A DNA stretch of 64,000 nucleotides from Rhodobacteraceae bacterium SB2 (GTDB lineage Bacteria; Pseudomonadota; Alphaproteobacteria; Rhodobacterales; Rhodobacteraceae). The notes under the pieces are model-generated. The model was not told where the DNA came from. It did not search any database and saw only the letters and a list, made by a program, of their open reading frames with translations. Both the position numbers and the translations under genes were made by a program. The stretch is from NCBI GenBank assembly GCA_001642945.1, contig LGRT01000018.1, forward strand, positions 347,678 to 411,677, read 5' to 3'. This document shows, piece after piece, positions 1-9,131 of this stretch (the first letter of the stretch is position 1; each line of letters starts with the position of its first letter).

Positions 1-594
1 CCGGATCAACGCCTCATCTCGCATCAGAGCAGCATCTAAAATTCCCTGATGCTGCTCAATATTTTCGACCACGAAGACAAATTTCTTATCTGAATTAAAA
101 ACTTGCTGACGAAATCGCTGATAGATCATCGCGTGCGTGGCTTTGAGCACATCTGATCCGCAATCTGAAATGAGAGTCTCATGAAACGCTTGCTCGGCTT
201 TTGCCCAAAGAATGAAAAGCGGCATATGATCAGCGCTTCCACGCACTCTTTTTTCGATATGCGATAATTTATGATGCGCCGCTGTCAGCCGAGATTCCCA
301 ATCAATACCGCCCTGACGAATCGACAAACAAGCCCCCTCGCATTCAAGCAAAATACGCAGATGCGTTAGCTCATGTTGCGCTTGATCGGTTGGAATTGGA
401 ACGCGAAAGCCACGCTGCTCTTGAAAAGACACCAAGCCAACGGTAGATAATCTGAATAAAGCCTCTCGAATGGTGCTGGCCGAACAATTATAATCATGGC
501 GCAAAACGCTGGGTTTTAATTTCGTATTCGGCGTCAACCCACCTGAGGTTACCCGCAGACGCAGGCCTTCGTAAATATCGCTTTCATCATCCAT
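1..594 (-). CDS. GntR-family (FCD/FadR subfamily) transcriptional regulator, 3' end outside window
   Basis: An open frame runs from an ATG at 594 to the left window edge, so at least 198 residues are present and the C-terminus is missing. Residues 5-65 form a GntR winged helix-turn-helix (DIYEGLRLRVTSGGL, then SASTIREALFRLSTVGLV). The helical remainder (HLRILLECEGA, AEQAFHETLISDCGS) matches an FCD ligand-binding domain, which in this family binds carboxylates or sugar acids, often through a metal. It is divergent from the TRAP/sugar-acid operon starting at 782, so it is probably the local regulator of that operon, sensing the transported compound. Family assignment is firm; ligand and target are inferred. 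Confidence 0.85.
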   Translation of the reverse strand, partial: MDDESDIYEGLRLRVTSGGLTPNTKLKPSVLRHDYNCSASTIREALFRLSTVGLVSFQEQRGFRVPIPTDQAQHELTHLRILLECEGACLSIRQGGIDWESRLTAAHHKLSHIEKRVRGSADHMPLFILWAKAEQAFHETLISDCGSDVLKATHAMIYQRFRQQVFNSDKKFVFVVENIEQHQGILDAALMRDEALIR

Positions 595-781
595 GCCAAG
601 CTCTCTTACTGTGTTCTAATCATGGTATAATATTATTATTTTATCAAAATCACGAAATTTTCAAGAAATTAAATAAAAACTTGAAGAAACAGATTAAGCC
701 CTCTAGGCTTTCCTGTGTTGATTCAAAGTCGGAGCACCTTCGGCTCTGTTTAATTCGGCTATAAATGTCTGGGAGGACATC
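595..781. promoter_or_regulatory. Divergent control region between the GntR regulator and the TRAP operon
   Basis: 187 bp, AT-rich on the left. An imperfect inverted repeat at 623-645 (TGGTATAAT against TTATCA-type arms) and another at about 659-685 (TTCAAG against CTTGAA) could be operator sites for the adjacent GntR protein. A strong Shine-Dalgarno, GGGAGGA at 771-777, precedes the ATG at 782. No clear -35/-10 pair stands out, and the operator assignment is a guess from position. Confidence 0.35.
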
Positions 782-1792
782 ATGAAACTAGTAAAAAAGG
801 TAGCCTATGCTGCCGGTATCGCAGCCATGGCTGCAACAACTGCATCCGCAGCAACCAACCTGCGCATTCAAACGCATTTCTCTGAAGAAAGCCCTAACGG
901 TAAGCTTGCGGCGCAATTTATCGACAATGTGCAAACAATGTCTGGCGGTGAGATCTCGATCGAGATGTACTATTCATCTTCAGTGGTGTCTTCTGTGGAA
1001 ACATTCGACGCCGCAGCCACAGGTGTTTTGGATTGCGACATGACAGGTGGTGCTTACCAAACAGGTAAGAACCCTGCGTTCCAATTCGTTGGCGACATCA
1101 TGGGCGGATACGATTCACCATGGGATCAGTATAGCTGGCTCTATAACGGTGGTGGTTACGAGGCAGCACAAGAGCTCTACAACAAATATGACATGCAGTT
1201 CATCGGCTGGTGGATCCCAGGCATGGAAAGCCTGTCTTCTTCAAAACCAATCCGTAACGCAGAAGATTTCAAAAACTGGAAATTCCGGTCACCCCCAGGC
1301 ATGGCAACTATGATTTTTGATAATCTTGGCGCCTCACCCATCGTGATGGATTTCACCGAAATCTTCACCGCTTTGGAAACTGGTATCATTGATGGAGCGG
1401 ATGCATCAAACATCGCCACAAACGTTAGCTTGGGCCTGTATGACATCGTGAAGCACACAAACTATCCTGGCTTCCACTCAATGCCATCTGACCACTTGGC
1501 CTGTAACAAAGCCGTTTGGGATGGCATGCCCGAAGCGCACCGCCGCATCATGAATGTTGCGATGGAGTCACTGGCTTTCCAAACCTCAATGCAGGTGGGC
1601 AAAGGCATGACTGCAGCAGCCTCCAAACTGCGCGGTGAAGGTGTAACCTTGCATGACTGGTCTCCTGCAGACCGGGCCAGCTTCCGCGCCGCGGCACAAG
1701 CCGCATGGAGCGATTTCGCAACCACGCCAGAAGCGAAAGCTCTGCTTGCGAGCCACGTGACATATCTGAAAGAGCTGGGTCTGGTAGACTAA
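782..1792 (+). CDS. dctP: TRAP transporter periplasmic solute-binding protein (DctP family)
   Basis: 336 aa. It begins with a Sec signal peptide (KLVKK, then a hydrophobic run ending ASA around residue 23) and has the DctP fold. The region around residues 165-205 (NWKFRSPPGMA, DFTEIFTALETGIIDGAD) carries the conserved arginine that binds the substrate carboxylate in this family. It captures an organic acid in the periplasm and delivers it to the DctQM permease encoded at 3101-5607. It is the first gene of the operon, has a strong ribosome-binding site, and is followed by a hairpin at 1821-1840 that should raise its level over the downstream genes. Substrate is unknown; the neighbouring enzymes suggest a sugar acid. 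Confidence 0.92.
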   Translation: MKLVKKVAYAAGIAAMAATTASAATNLRIQTHFSEESPNGKLAAQFIDNVQTMSGGEISIEMYYSSSVVSSVETFDAAATGVLDCDMTGGAYQTGKNPAFQFVGDIMGGYDSPWDQYSWLYNGGGYEAAQELYNKYDMQFIGWWIPGMESLSSSKPIRNAEDFKNWKFRSPPGMATMIFDNLGASPIVMDFTEIFTALETGIIDGADASNIATNVSLGLYDIVKHTNYPGFHSMPSDHLACNKAVWDGMPEAHRRIMNVAMESLAFQTSMQVGKGMTAAASKLRGEGVTLHDWSPADRASFRAAAQAAWSDFATTPEAKALLASHVTYLKELGLVD

Positions 1793-1820
1793 GTCTTCAT
1801 GACAGATAATTAACCGAAAA

Positions 1821-1840
1821 CGGGGCCCTGCGGGGCCCCG
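1821..1840 (+). terminator. GC-rich hairpin after the TRAP binding protein gene
   Basis: CGGGGCCC (1821-1828), a 4-nt loop, then GGGCCCCG (1833-1840), a perfect 8-bp stem followed only by TTAT. It lies 29 nt after the dctP stop and 57 nt before the next gene. With so short a U-tract it is probably a leaky terminator or a 3'-protecting stem that gives more binding protein than permease, a common arrangement in transporter operons. Confidence 0.7.
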
Positions 1841-1896
1841 TTATCCGAACAGGCCGAAACCTAAAAAGTAAGAAAAAAGGTGAGTTGGGCTTCCCA

Positions 1897-3060
1897 ATGG
1901 AAATAACCAAAATCACCAGCCATATTCTGCAATATGACATGCCGCAGACGCTGGGCTATTCTCAACAGTTTTATAACAAACGCACCGCGCATCTGATCGA
2001 AGTCGAAACCGACGAAGGTCTTACGGGTTGGGGGGAATGCTTTGGCCCGGGCAATATTGCGCTTGCGAACCGCACCATCGTGCAAGATGTGATTCAACCC
2101 ATGATCTTAGGCCACTCTCCGCTTGATCGGGATGTCTTGTGGCACAAAACCTATAATTTGATGCGCGACCACGGACAAAAGGGCATGCCGATGCAGGCCT
2201 TATCTGGGGTTGATATCGCGCTGTGGGATATTGCCGGAAAAGTCGCGAACTTACCGCTTTATCAACTGATCGGCGGCGCGCATCGCCAACACATTCCCGT
2301 CTATGGATACGGCATGATGCTGCGCCCAGAGCCACTTGAAGATTTGACGGTCCGCTTTAAAGAAGAAGCGCGCGCGATCAAAGATATGGGCTTCGTTGCA
2401 ACAAAAATGAAAGTGGGCTTGGGGCCCCGTGCAGATATAAAACTGGCGGAAGCGGTGCGGCGCGGCATTGGCGATGATTTTAGGTTCATGGTGGATGCAA
2501 ATCACTGCTATACAACAAGCGATGCTTTTGAAGTAGGGCGCGCCTTGGAAGATCTTGACGCCTATTGGTTTGAAGAACCGATCGCGCCGGAGGACCTGCA
2601 AGGTTATCGCGAATTGCGCGCGGGCCTAAACGTGAATATTTCAGGCGGTGAAGCCGAATTCAACAGATGGGGCTGGCGCAGCCTGCTTGAATCGCGCGGG
2701 CTGGATATAGCCCAGCCGGAAGTTTGTGCCCTGGGGGGCATATCTGAATATTTGCGGGTATTAGCGCTGTGCCACGCGCATTTCACGCCGGTGGTCAATC
2801 ATGTCTGGGGTTCGGCGGTTGCGGTTGCAACCAATATGCACTTACTCGCGTCTATGCCTGATTTGCCCGGCGGGATGAACCCTTGGGAGCCAATGTTGGA
2901 ATTTGACACAACAGATAATAAATTTCGCGATGAATTGTTGGAAACGCCGTTAGAAATTCAAGCGCAAGTTGCCCGAACCAATGGCTATATTGCGCTACCA
3001 GAGGGCCCAGGCCTTGGGATCACACCAGACAGAGACTTTTTGCAATACTTTGCACTATAA
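1897..3060 (+). CDS. Mandelate racemase/muconate lactonizing enzyme family protein, galactarolactone cycloisomerase-like
   Basis: 387 aa from ATG 1897; a TTG at 1885 is possible, but it directly abuts the AAGGTGAG box, whereas 1897 is spaced 12 nt from it and gives a normal enolase-superfamily N-terminus. Catalytic KxK is at K170/K172, metal ligands at D200, E226 and E252, and the general-base histidine at about H302 (NHVWGSAV). Overall sequence style (GWGECFGP, LWDIAGK, PEGPGLGI) closely resembles Agrobacterium D-galactarolactone cycloisomerase as I remember it. The enzyme should isomerise, dehydrate or open the lactone of a sugar acid in the cytoplasm. Lying between TRAP genes, it fits as an early catabolic step. 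Exact substrate is not predictable. Confidence 0.85.
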   Translation: MEITKITSHILQYDMPQTLGYSQQFYNKRTAHLIEVETDEGLTGWGECFGPGNIALANRTIVQDVIQPMILGHSPLDRDVLWHKTYNLMRDHGQKGMPMQALSGVDIALWDIAGKVANLPLYQLIGGAHRQHIPVYGYGMMLRPEPLEDLTVRFKEEARAIKDMGFVATKMKVGLGPRADIKLAEAVRRGIGDDFRFMVDANHCYTTSDAFEVGRALEDLDAYWFEEPIAPEDLQGYRELRAGLNVNISGGEAEFNRWGWRSLLESRGLDIAQPEVCALGGISEYLRVLALCHAHFTPVVNHVWGSAVAVATNMHLLASMPDLPGGMNPWEPMLEFDTTDNKFRDELLETPLEIQAQVARTNGYIALPEGPGLGITPDRDFLQYFAL

Positions 3061-3100
3061 TTAACGTAGCCTCACCAAGAGGCGCGAGGGGAGAAAACGC

Positions 3101-3943
3101 ATGCAGGGAACCACGGTTAACCACAAGGAATGGTATATACCAGCCGCCTTTATCATTTGTTTTGCCTGGCAATGCTGGCACTTCCCCTATTTCATCCTGG
3201 ATTTTTTCACACCAGAAGACAAATCGCTGTTTGACCAGCTCTCTGCTCAAATGATCCGCAATGATGTGACGCCGAACCTGCCGGGTTTATTTGGCGGGTT
3301 CGCCGATATTGTAGATTGGCTCACGCTGATTGCGCTTCCTATTTTGCTGGTTTTTGGCTTCTTCACGGTTGAACGGGCGCGCATGGAATTCGAACATTGG
3401 CGCCCTGTGGATAGGATCGCTGTTTTCATCGGTCGCATCACGATGGTGCAAATCGTCGTGCTGACCAGTGTGATGATCTACGAAGTATTCATGCGCTACG
3501 TGGTGGAAGCGCCTACATTATGGGCCAATGAGTTGTCATTATGGGTGGCCAGCTTTGTGTTTTTATGCGCAGGGCTTTACGCGATGCAGCAGCGCAGCCA
3601 TATCAGAATTTTCTTGCTTTACGACGTTTTACCACGCGCTTTACAGCGTGTCTGCGACACGATATCAACCAGCCTCATCGTTATTTTTGCTTTCTTTTTA
3701 TGTTACGGTGGGTACGGGGAATCTTTCAAAAAGTTTTACAGCTGGGAAACATTTGGCACCGCCTTTGACCCTCCGATACCCGCAACCTTAAAGCCATTTA
3801 TTTTGGTCATGGTGTCTTTGGTGGCATTGCAATCTGTGTTTAACCTGTTTTCTGACTGGAAGCTTGAACCAGTAAAGCATTCAGCAACAGACGATATAGA
3901 AGATGAAATTGAAACACTGAAACGCAACGTGGGATCAAACTGA
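3101..3943 (+). CDS. dctQ: TRAP transporter small permease (DctQ), long form
   Basis: 280 aa, against roughly 160-200 for ordinary DctQ proteins. The first ~100 residues add two extra membrane segments (AAFIICFAWQCWHFPYFIL and LTLIALPILLVFGFF) separated by a charged loop. The standard four-helix DctQ domain follows (MVQIVVLTSVMIYEVFMRY, then LSLWVASFVFLCAGL), ending in an acidic cytosolic tail. It should pair with DctM (3943-5607), with which it overlaps by one base (TGATG), implying translational coupling. The GAGGGGAG box upstream supports ATG 3101. The extension suggests a distinct TRAP subtype. Confidence 0.88.
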   Translation: MQGTTVNHKEWYIPAAFIICFAWQCWHFPYFILDFFTPEDKSLFDQLSAQMIRNDVTPNLPGLFGGFADIVDWLTLIALPILLVFGFFTVERARMEFEHWRPVDRIAVFIGRITMVQIVVLTSVMIYEVFMRYVVEAPTLWANELSLWVASFVFLCAGLYAMQQRSHIRIFLLYDVLPRALQRVCDTISTSLIVIFAFFLCYGGYGESFKKFYSWETFGTAFDPPIPATLKPFILVMVSLVALQSVFNLFSDWKLEPVKHSATDDIEDEIETLKRNVGSN

Positions 3944-5607
3944 TGGATATCGGAACTATTTCTCTGGTCTTGTTAATAGGCCTGTTTATTTTACTGGCCA
4001 TTGGCATGCCTCTGGGCTTGGCCTCGGCTATTTTAGCCGTTTTGGTTTTGGTTATGAAGTTTGAACCTGCCCTTTTGTCGAACCCGCTCAGCTTCGGGTG
4101 CCCTGACTGGTATACTGAGGCAAATCCCGGCGTACGATGTACGCTTACCGGAAGGCCGGGGGCGGGAGCCCTGAATATCCTGCAGCAAAAAATCTACGGC
4201 GTTATGACCAGCTATGTTTTGATTTCGGTGCCCCTGTTCATCTTCATGGCCTCGCTATTGGAACGTTCGGGCATTGCCAAAGATATGTATAGCTCTTTGA
4301 ATGTTTGGCTGAACGGAACCCGTGGCGGCATTGCAATCGTAACCTCGATCATGGCCGTGATTATGGCCGCAATGTCGGGCATTATTGGCGGGGAAGTGGT
4401 GCTGCTGGGATTGATTGCCTTGCCGCAAATGCTCCGGCTTGGCTATAATCAAAACCTCGCAATCGGAACAATCTGCGCCTCGGGATCTTTGGGCACGATG
4501 ATTCCCCCCTCGATCGTTTTGATTATGTATGGGTTGATCACAGAGACCTCGATCAAAGCGCTGTTTACCGCAGCGTTTTTACCCGGTTTCATGTTGGCAA
4601 GCTTCATCATCATCTACATCATTATTCGAACCCAAATCCGCCCAGAAGATGCCCCTTTGCCCAAGCCTGCTGAAGGCGAACCGCAGGGGTATGACAAATT
4701 GAAATTGTTCATTGCGTTTTTGAATGTTGTCTTTTTTGGCGCTGTAACCGCATTATTCTTGCGGGCCTTGTTCTTCACGGTAACAGGCCAAAACGCACCC
4801 TTGGATGACGCCATAGAGCCCATCTTCTTAGGAACTGCGGATTACCTTCCATGGTTTGCCGGCTATATCATTGCCTCTGTGCTGATCGCGTTTTTTGGCT
4901 TTGGCCGCGAGCGCTCTGCATTGGCCTGGGAAATGGGCAAAGGGTTGGTTGCGCCTATGGTCGTGATCGGCGTGGTTCTTGGATCAATTTACGGTGGCAT
5001 TACAGGCATTACAGAAGCGGCAGGCATGGGCGCGATTGCGGTTTTGATCATCGCCATATTACGCGGCGAAGCCAATTTTGAGCTGGTCTGGGACAGCCTA
5101 ATGCGCACGATGAAATCAACCGGAACCATCATTTGGGTGACCATCGGTGCCGCAGCGCTTGCAGGGGCCTATACGATCGCGGGTGGACCGCGTTTTGTGG
5201 CAGATCTGATCGTTGGCTCCGAAATGCCCACGATGCTGGTTCTTCTTTCTATGATGTTCATTCTCTTGATCATGGGCGCTTTTATGGATTGGGTTGGGAT
5301 TGTTTTGCTGATCATCCCGGTCTTTTTGCCGATCGTTTTGCGCCTGCCTATTCAAGAAATTGGCATTTTTGGTGAATTGAATCCGCGCCATGTGGCAACT
5401 TGGTTTGGGGTATTGTTCTGTATGAATATGCAGGTCAGCTTCTTATCACCACCCTTTGGGCCGGCCGCATTTTACCTCAAATCAGTGGCGCCTGCGCATA
5501 TTTCGCTGACCGATATTTTTAAAGGATTTTTACCCTTTATCGGCATCCAGCTGATAGCCTTGTCAGTCTTGCTGATCTGGCCACCGATTGTTTCAGTTTT
5601 GTTATAG
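3943..5607 (+). CDS. dctM: TRAP transporter large permease (DctM), long form
   Basis: 554 aa, longer than the usual ~430. It is a hydrophobic polytopic protein with DctM signature stretches (GIAKDMYSSLNVWLNGTRGG, ASGSLGTMIPPSIVLI). This subunit is the Na+-driven translocation channel of the TRAP importer. Two inserts account for the length: a soluble loop after the second helix (about residues 44-72, containing two cysteines) and a central loop around residues 230-310 that includes extra hydrophobic segments. Both DctQ and DctM are enlarged, so the extra parts may contact each other. It is coupled to dctQ and followed 15 nt later by the first oxygenase gene. Confidence 0.9.
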   Translation: MDIGTISLVLLIGLFILLAIGMPLGLASAILAVLVLVMKFEPALLSNPLSFGCPDWYTEANPGVRCTLTGRPGAGALNILQQKIYGVMTSYVLISVPLFIFMASLLERSGIAKDMYSSLNVWLNGTRGGIAIVTSIMAVIMAAMSGIIGGEVVLLGLIALPQMLRLGYNQNLAIGTICASGSLGTMIPPSIVLIMYGLITETSIKALFTAAFLPGFMLASFIIIYIIIRTQIRPEDAPLPKPAEGEPQGYDKLKLFIAFLNVVFFGAVTALFLRALFFTVTGQNAPLDDAIEPIFLGTADYLPWFAGYIIASVLIAFFGFGRERSALAWEMGKGLVAPMVVIGVVLGSIYGGITGITEAAGMGAIAVLIIAILRGEANFELVWDSLMRTMKSTGTIIWVTIGAAALAGAYTIAGGPRFVADLIVGSEMPTMLVLLSMMFILLIMGAFMDWVGIVLLIIPVFLPIVLRLPIQEIGIFGELNPRHVATWFGVLFCMNMQVSFLSPPFGPAAFYLKSVAPAHISLTDIFKGFLPFIGIQLIALSVLLIWPPIVSVLL

Positions 5608-5622
5608 GAAAGGCAGCGGCAT

Positions 5623-6570
5623 ATGTTGAGCCCAGATCAACAAAACGCATTTGAGGAAAATGGGTATCTGGTTGTTCCAGATGTTCTAACCTCTCAAGAG
5701 TTGGCGCATATTCAAAGCGAATATGCGCAGCTCTTAGAGGGGCTCTATCACAAATGGTTCAAAGACGGGCGCGTTAAAACTGCGCCCGAAACCTTAGATT
5801 TCTGGCAAAAACTGGCGCTGTCTTACGAAGCCGGCTGCGATTGGTTTCAACCTCTGGATATCAGCTTGCCAGGGGATCAAATTTTTCCCGATACGCCCAT
5901 GCATTTGGGGCCTGCTGTCTTTGCTATGATCACGCATCAACGGGTTTTAAAAATCGTTGAAGATCTGATTGGGCCTGAAATCACGTCAAATCCGATTCAG
6001 CATGTGCGGATCAAACCGCCCAGCAAGCGCTTGGCCGAGGATGAGATCAGGGCCCATATTACCAAAACAGATTGGCACCAAGATCGCGGCGTCGCGCTCG
6101 AGGAAGCTGATCAGACGGATATGATAACGGTTTGGGTTGCGATCACGGATGCCACCCAAGACAATGGTTGCCTAAAGGTAATTCCAGGCAAGCATAAAAA
6201 AATGCTTCCCCATTGCCCGAAAACCCAAACCGCCATCGCCGATGGCTGGATCAACGAGGCGGATGCCAAAGCCTTACCAGTGAAGGCGGGCAGCCTGGTT
6301 ATTCTACATCCGCTGATACCGCATGCCTCCTTGCCCAATCATACGAATGGCTTTAGATGGTCTTTCGATCTGCGCTATAACGTAACCGGCCAACCGACGG
6401 GCCGATCACATTTCCCAGATTTTATCGCTTACAGTCAAAGCCAACCCGAGCGCGTTTTACAGGATTGGAAAGAATGGCGCGGTTTATGGGAAACAGCCCG
6501 CAGGAAACTTTCAAACGGGGAGCATATCCCGATCCATCGGTGGCAGTCGGATGCCCCGTTTTGCGCGTAA
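5623..6570 (+). CDS. Phytanoyl-CoA dioxygenase (PhyH) family Fe(II)/2-oxoglutarate oxygenase, copy 1
   Basis: 315 aa with a double-stranded beta-helix core. The HxD iron motif is in DWHQDRG (about residues 152-158). The distal histidine (HPLIPHASLPN) and the arginine that binds 2-oxoglutarate (NGFRWSFDLRYN) follow at about residues 229-253. Such enzymes use O2 and 2-oxoglutarate to hydroxylate a C-H bond or remove an alkyl group, giving succinate and CO2. Start ATG 5623 is preceded by AGGAAAGG. It lies between the TRAP permease and the UxaA-like gene, so it probably modifies the imported acid or an early intermediate. The substrate cannot be read from sequence. Confidence 0.85.
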   Translation: MLSPDQQNAFEENGYLVVPDVLTSQELAHIQSEYAQLLEGLYHKWFKDGRVKTAPETLDFWQKLALSYEAGCDWFQPLDISLPGDQIFPDTPMHLGPAVFAMITHQRVLKIVEDLIGPEITSNPIQHVRIKPPSKRLAEDEIRAHITKTDWHQDRGVALEEADQTDMITVWVAITDATQDNGCLKVIPGKHKKMLPHCPKTQTAIADGWINEADAKALPVKAGSLVILHPLIPHASLPNHTNGFRWSFDLRYNVTGQPTGRSHFPDFIAYSQSQPERVLQDWKEWRGLWETARRKLSNGEHIPIHRWQSDAPFCA

Positions 6571-6579
6571 AGGTAGATT

Positions 6580-8088
6580 ATGGATTTCATTCGGCTTGAT
6601 TCTGCGGATAATGTTGTTACAGCCGCGGGCCGCCTGCCTGCAGGGCATATTGTTGAAACGACCAAAACCGTTCAACCCATTCCCTCTGGCCATAAAATTG
6701 CCACCGCAGCGATTCCTTCTGGGGGAGAAATCCGCAAATACGCACAATTGATAGGCTATGCCTCAACAGATATCTCTGCCGGCGCGCATGTGCATGATCA
6801 TAATGTGTCTTTCAGAAACACCGAAGCCTCGTATGAGTTCAGCACCGATTTGCGGCCTGTTGATCTAATTGCATCAGAGCAGCAAGACAGTTTTATGGGC
6901 TTTCGCCGCGAAAATGGCAGCATTGGCACCCGCAATTATATCGCCATTGTCACCTCGGTAAATTGTTCTGCAACCGCAGCGCGGATGATCGCAAACGCAT
7001 TCACCCCTGAGGTCTTGGCAGACTACCCGAATGTTGACGGTGTGGCCGCGTTCGTTCATGGCACCGGCTGCGGAATGGCAGGGGATGGCGACGGTTTTGA
7101 AGCCTTGCAACGCGTCATGTGGGGCTATGCGCGCCACCCGAACCACGCTGGGGTTCTGATGGTCGGATTGGGCTGTGAAATGAACCAGCTTGATTGGTTG
7201 CTCGAGGCTTATGGCCTCAAACAAGGGCCGCTGTTTCAAACAATGAATATTCAATCTGTTGCCGGCTTAAAGCGCACCGTTGAGATCGGCATCGAAAAAG
7301 TGCGCGCCATGCTGCCGCTCGCCAATAAAAATACCCGCAGCCCCTGCCCTGCTGGCGCCTTGAAAGTTGCGTTGCAATGTGGCGGATCTGATGCATGGTC
7401 CGGCATTACGGCAAATCCCGCTTTGGGATATGCCTGCGATTTACTCGCCGCCCAAGGTGGCACTGGCGTTTTGGCAGAAACGCCCGAAATTTACGGGGCT
7501 GAGCATTTGCTCACGCGGCGGGCGGTGAACCAAGAAACCGGCGAAAAACTGATAAAACTGATCCGCTGGTGGGAAGATTATACCGCTCGGAACAAGGGCA
7601 ATATGGACAACAACCCAAGCCCCGGAAATAAAAAAGGCGGACTCACAACGATTTTGGAAAAATCGCTTGGTGCGGCCGCCAAAGGCGGCACCACACCGCT
7701 TACCGGAGTTTATAAATATGCCGAGCCGGTCACTGCATCTGGGTTCACCTTTATGGACAGCCCGGGCTATGATCCAGCCAGCGTAACGGGGCAAATAGCA
7801 GGCGGCTGCACCCTCGTCTGTTTCACGACTGGGCGCGGATCGGCCTTTGGCTCCAAACCAGCCCCAACGATCAAAGTCGCTACCAATTCGGAAATGGCCG
7901 CGCGCATGTCCGAGGATATGGATATCGACGCCGGCAGTATTTTAAACGGCGGATGTTCTGTGGAAGAAAAGGGCCGGGAAATTTATCAGATGTTTTTAGA
8001 CGTCGCCAGCGGCAAAACCAGCAAATCTGAACAGCAGGGATTGGGCGATTTCGAATTCGTTCCCTGGCAAATAGGAGCAGTAATGTGA
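6580..8088 (+). CDS. UxaA-family dehydratase (altronate dehydratase type, SAF plus C-terminal domain)
   Basis: 502 aa, full length for the altronate dehydratase family. The N-terminal SAF domain spans about residues 1-85 (ending HDHNVSF). A linker and the large catalytic domain follow, starting GFRRENGSIGTRNYI and including the conserved FTTGRGSAFGSKPAPTIKV. Family members remove water from sugar acids (altronate to 2-keto-3-deoxygluconate, galactarate, and relatives) using an active-site metal. The product would be a natural substrate for the kinase encoded at 11816. Its TGA overlaps the GTG of the next gene (GTGA), so the two are coupled. Which acid is dehydrated is not known. Confidence 0.85.
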   Translation: MDFIRLDSADNVVTAAGRLPAGHIVETTKTVQPIPSGHKIATAAIPSGGEIRKYAQLIGYASTDISAGAHVHDHNVSFRNTEASYEFSTDLRPVDLIASEQQDSFMGFRRENGSIGTRNYIAIVTSVNCSATAARMIANAFTPEVLADYPNVDGVAAFVHGTGCGMAGDGDGFEALQRVMWGYARHPNHAGVLMVGLGCEMNQLDWLLEAYGLKQGPLFQTMNIQSVAGLKRTVEIGIEKVRAMLPLANKNTRSPCPAGALKVALQCGGSDAWSGITANPALGYACDLLAAQGGTGVLAETPEIYGAEHLLTRRAVNQETGEKLIKLIRWWEDYTARNKGNMDNNPSPGNKKGGLTTILEKSLGAAAKGGTTPLTGVYKYAEPVTASGFTFMDSPGYDPASVTGQIAGGCTLVCFTTGRGSAFGSKPAPTIKVATNSEMAARMSEDMDIDAGSILNGGCSVEEKGREIYQMFLDVASGKTSKSEQQGLGDFEFVPWQIGAVM

Positions 8089-9083
8089 AGCAGCTTTTGG
8101 TGCTTGGTGCTGGGCTGATCGGCGCGCGGCACGCCCAAGCGATCAAGGCCCATGCGGGGTGTAACCTTGTCGGTGTGGTCGAACCCAACCAAAGCCTATA
8201 TCGAGACGCCAAGGCCACCTATTTTTCAGATATATCGCAGGTCACAGCCCCCGTGGACGGGGTAATCATCGCCACGCCCACAAATTTGCACTGCGAGAAT
8301 GGTATCTATGCAGCGCGCAAAGGCTGGGATATTCTTATCGAAAAGCCCGTCACTGCCAGTTTAGAGCAAGCCAAACAATTGTCGCAGGTGGTCCAAGAAA
8401 GCGGAATCGCAAGCCTGGTGGGACATCACCGACGCTATCATCCCAGCGTACAAGCGCTTAAATCCCTTATTAAAGACAAAAAAATTGGCACCGCCGTGAC
8501 GGCCAGCATGATTTGGGCAATGCGCAAACCAGATGCTTATTTTGAACAAAATTGGCGTAGCACCGAAGGCAGTCCGGTGATGATCAATATCGTTCATGAT
8601 TTAGACCTGCTGCGGTTTATTTTTGGCGACATTGCCAAAATAACCGGCTTTGGGTCCTCTCAAATCCGCAATCAAGCCCGCGTGGAAAGCGGCGCCGCGG
8701 CTATTTTGTTCGAAACCGGAATGACAGCAAGCATTAGTTTTGCCGACACCGCCCCCAGCCCATGGGGGTTTGAGGCCGGCACGGGAGAGAACCCCAATAT
8801 TGCAACAAGCCGCCAGGATATGCTGTGGATTACGGGAACACAGGGTGGGATTTCATTTCCCTCAATGACCCAATGGGGCGGAGCGGCGGATTGGTCAGAG
8901 ACGCCGACACCGCGCAAATTGAAAATTGCAACGGCGGTGCCGCTGCAGCAACAATTGCAGCACTTTCTGGATGTGATGGCCGGCAAAGCCGAACCGCTGA
9001 TCTCGGTCTTTGATGCAACCAAAACATTGGCAAATACACTGGAATTGGAAACCCTTTTGGCCCAACAAATTGAACCGATTTGA
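8085..9083 (+). CDS. Gfo/Idh/MocA-family NAD(P)-dependent oxidoreductase
   Basis: 332 aa starting at GTG 8085 inside the uxaA-like stop (4-base overlap). An N-terminal Rossmann fold (LLVLGAGLIGARHAQAI) is followed by the family lysine motif (ILIEKPVTASL, around residue 85) and GHHRRYHPS. The HDLDLLRFIFGD stretch near residue 170 carries the catalytic histidine region. Enzymes of this family oxidise or reduce hydroxyl groups of sugars, inositols or sugar acids with NAD(P). Here it should act on an intermediate of the sugar-acid route. It is clearly a different protein from the IolG-type enzyme at 45093. Confidence 0.85.
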   Translation: MKQLLVLGAGLIGARHAQAIKAHAGCNLVGVVEPNQSLYRDAKATYFSDISQVTAPVDGVIIATPTNLHCENGIYAARKGWDILIEKPVTASLEQAKQLSQVVQESGIASLVGHHRRYHPSVQALKSLIKDKKIGTAVTASMIWAMRKPDAYFEQNWRSTEGSPVMINIVHDLDLLRFIFGDIAKITGFGSSQIRNQARVESGAAAILFETGMTASISFADTAPSPWGFEAGTGENPNIATSRQDMLWITGTQGGISFPSMTQWGGAADWSETPTPRKLKIATAVPLQQQLQHFLDVMAGKAEPLISVFDATKTLANTLELETLLAQQIEPI

Positions 9084-9131
9084 ACGAGCTATTACGAAAA
9101 AAATAAGTCCATCACACCGGAGCCTGATCCC

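Noticed and set aside
1177..1725. Long antisense frames within the TRAP binding protein gene
   Set aside because: They have no ribosome sites or family signals, while the plus-strand gene has a signal peptide and a clear DctP pattern.
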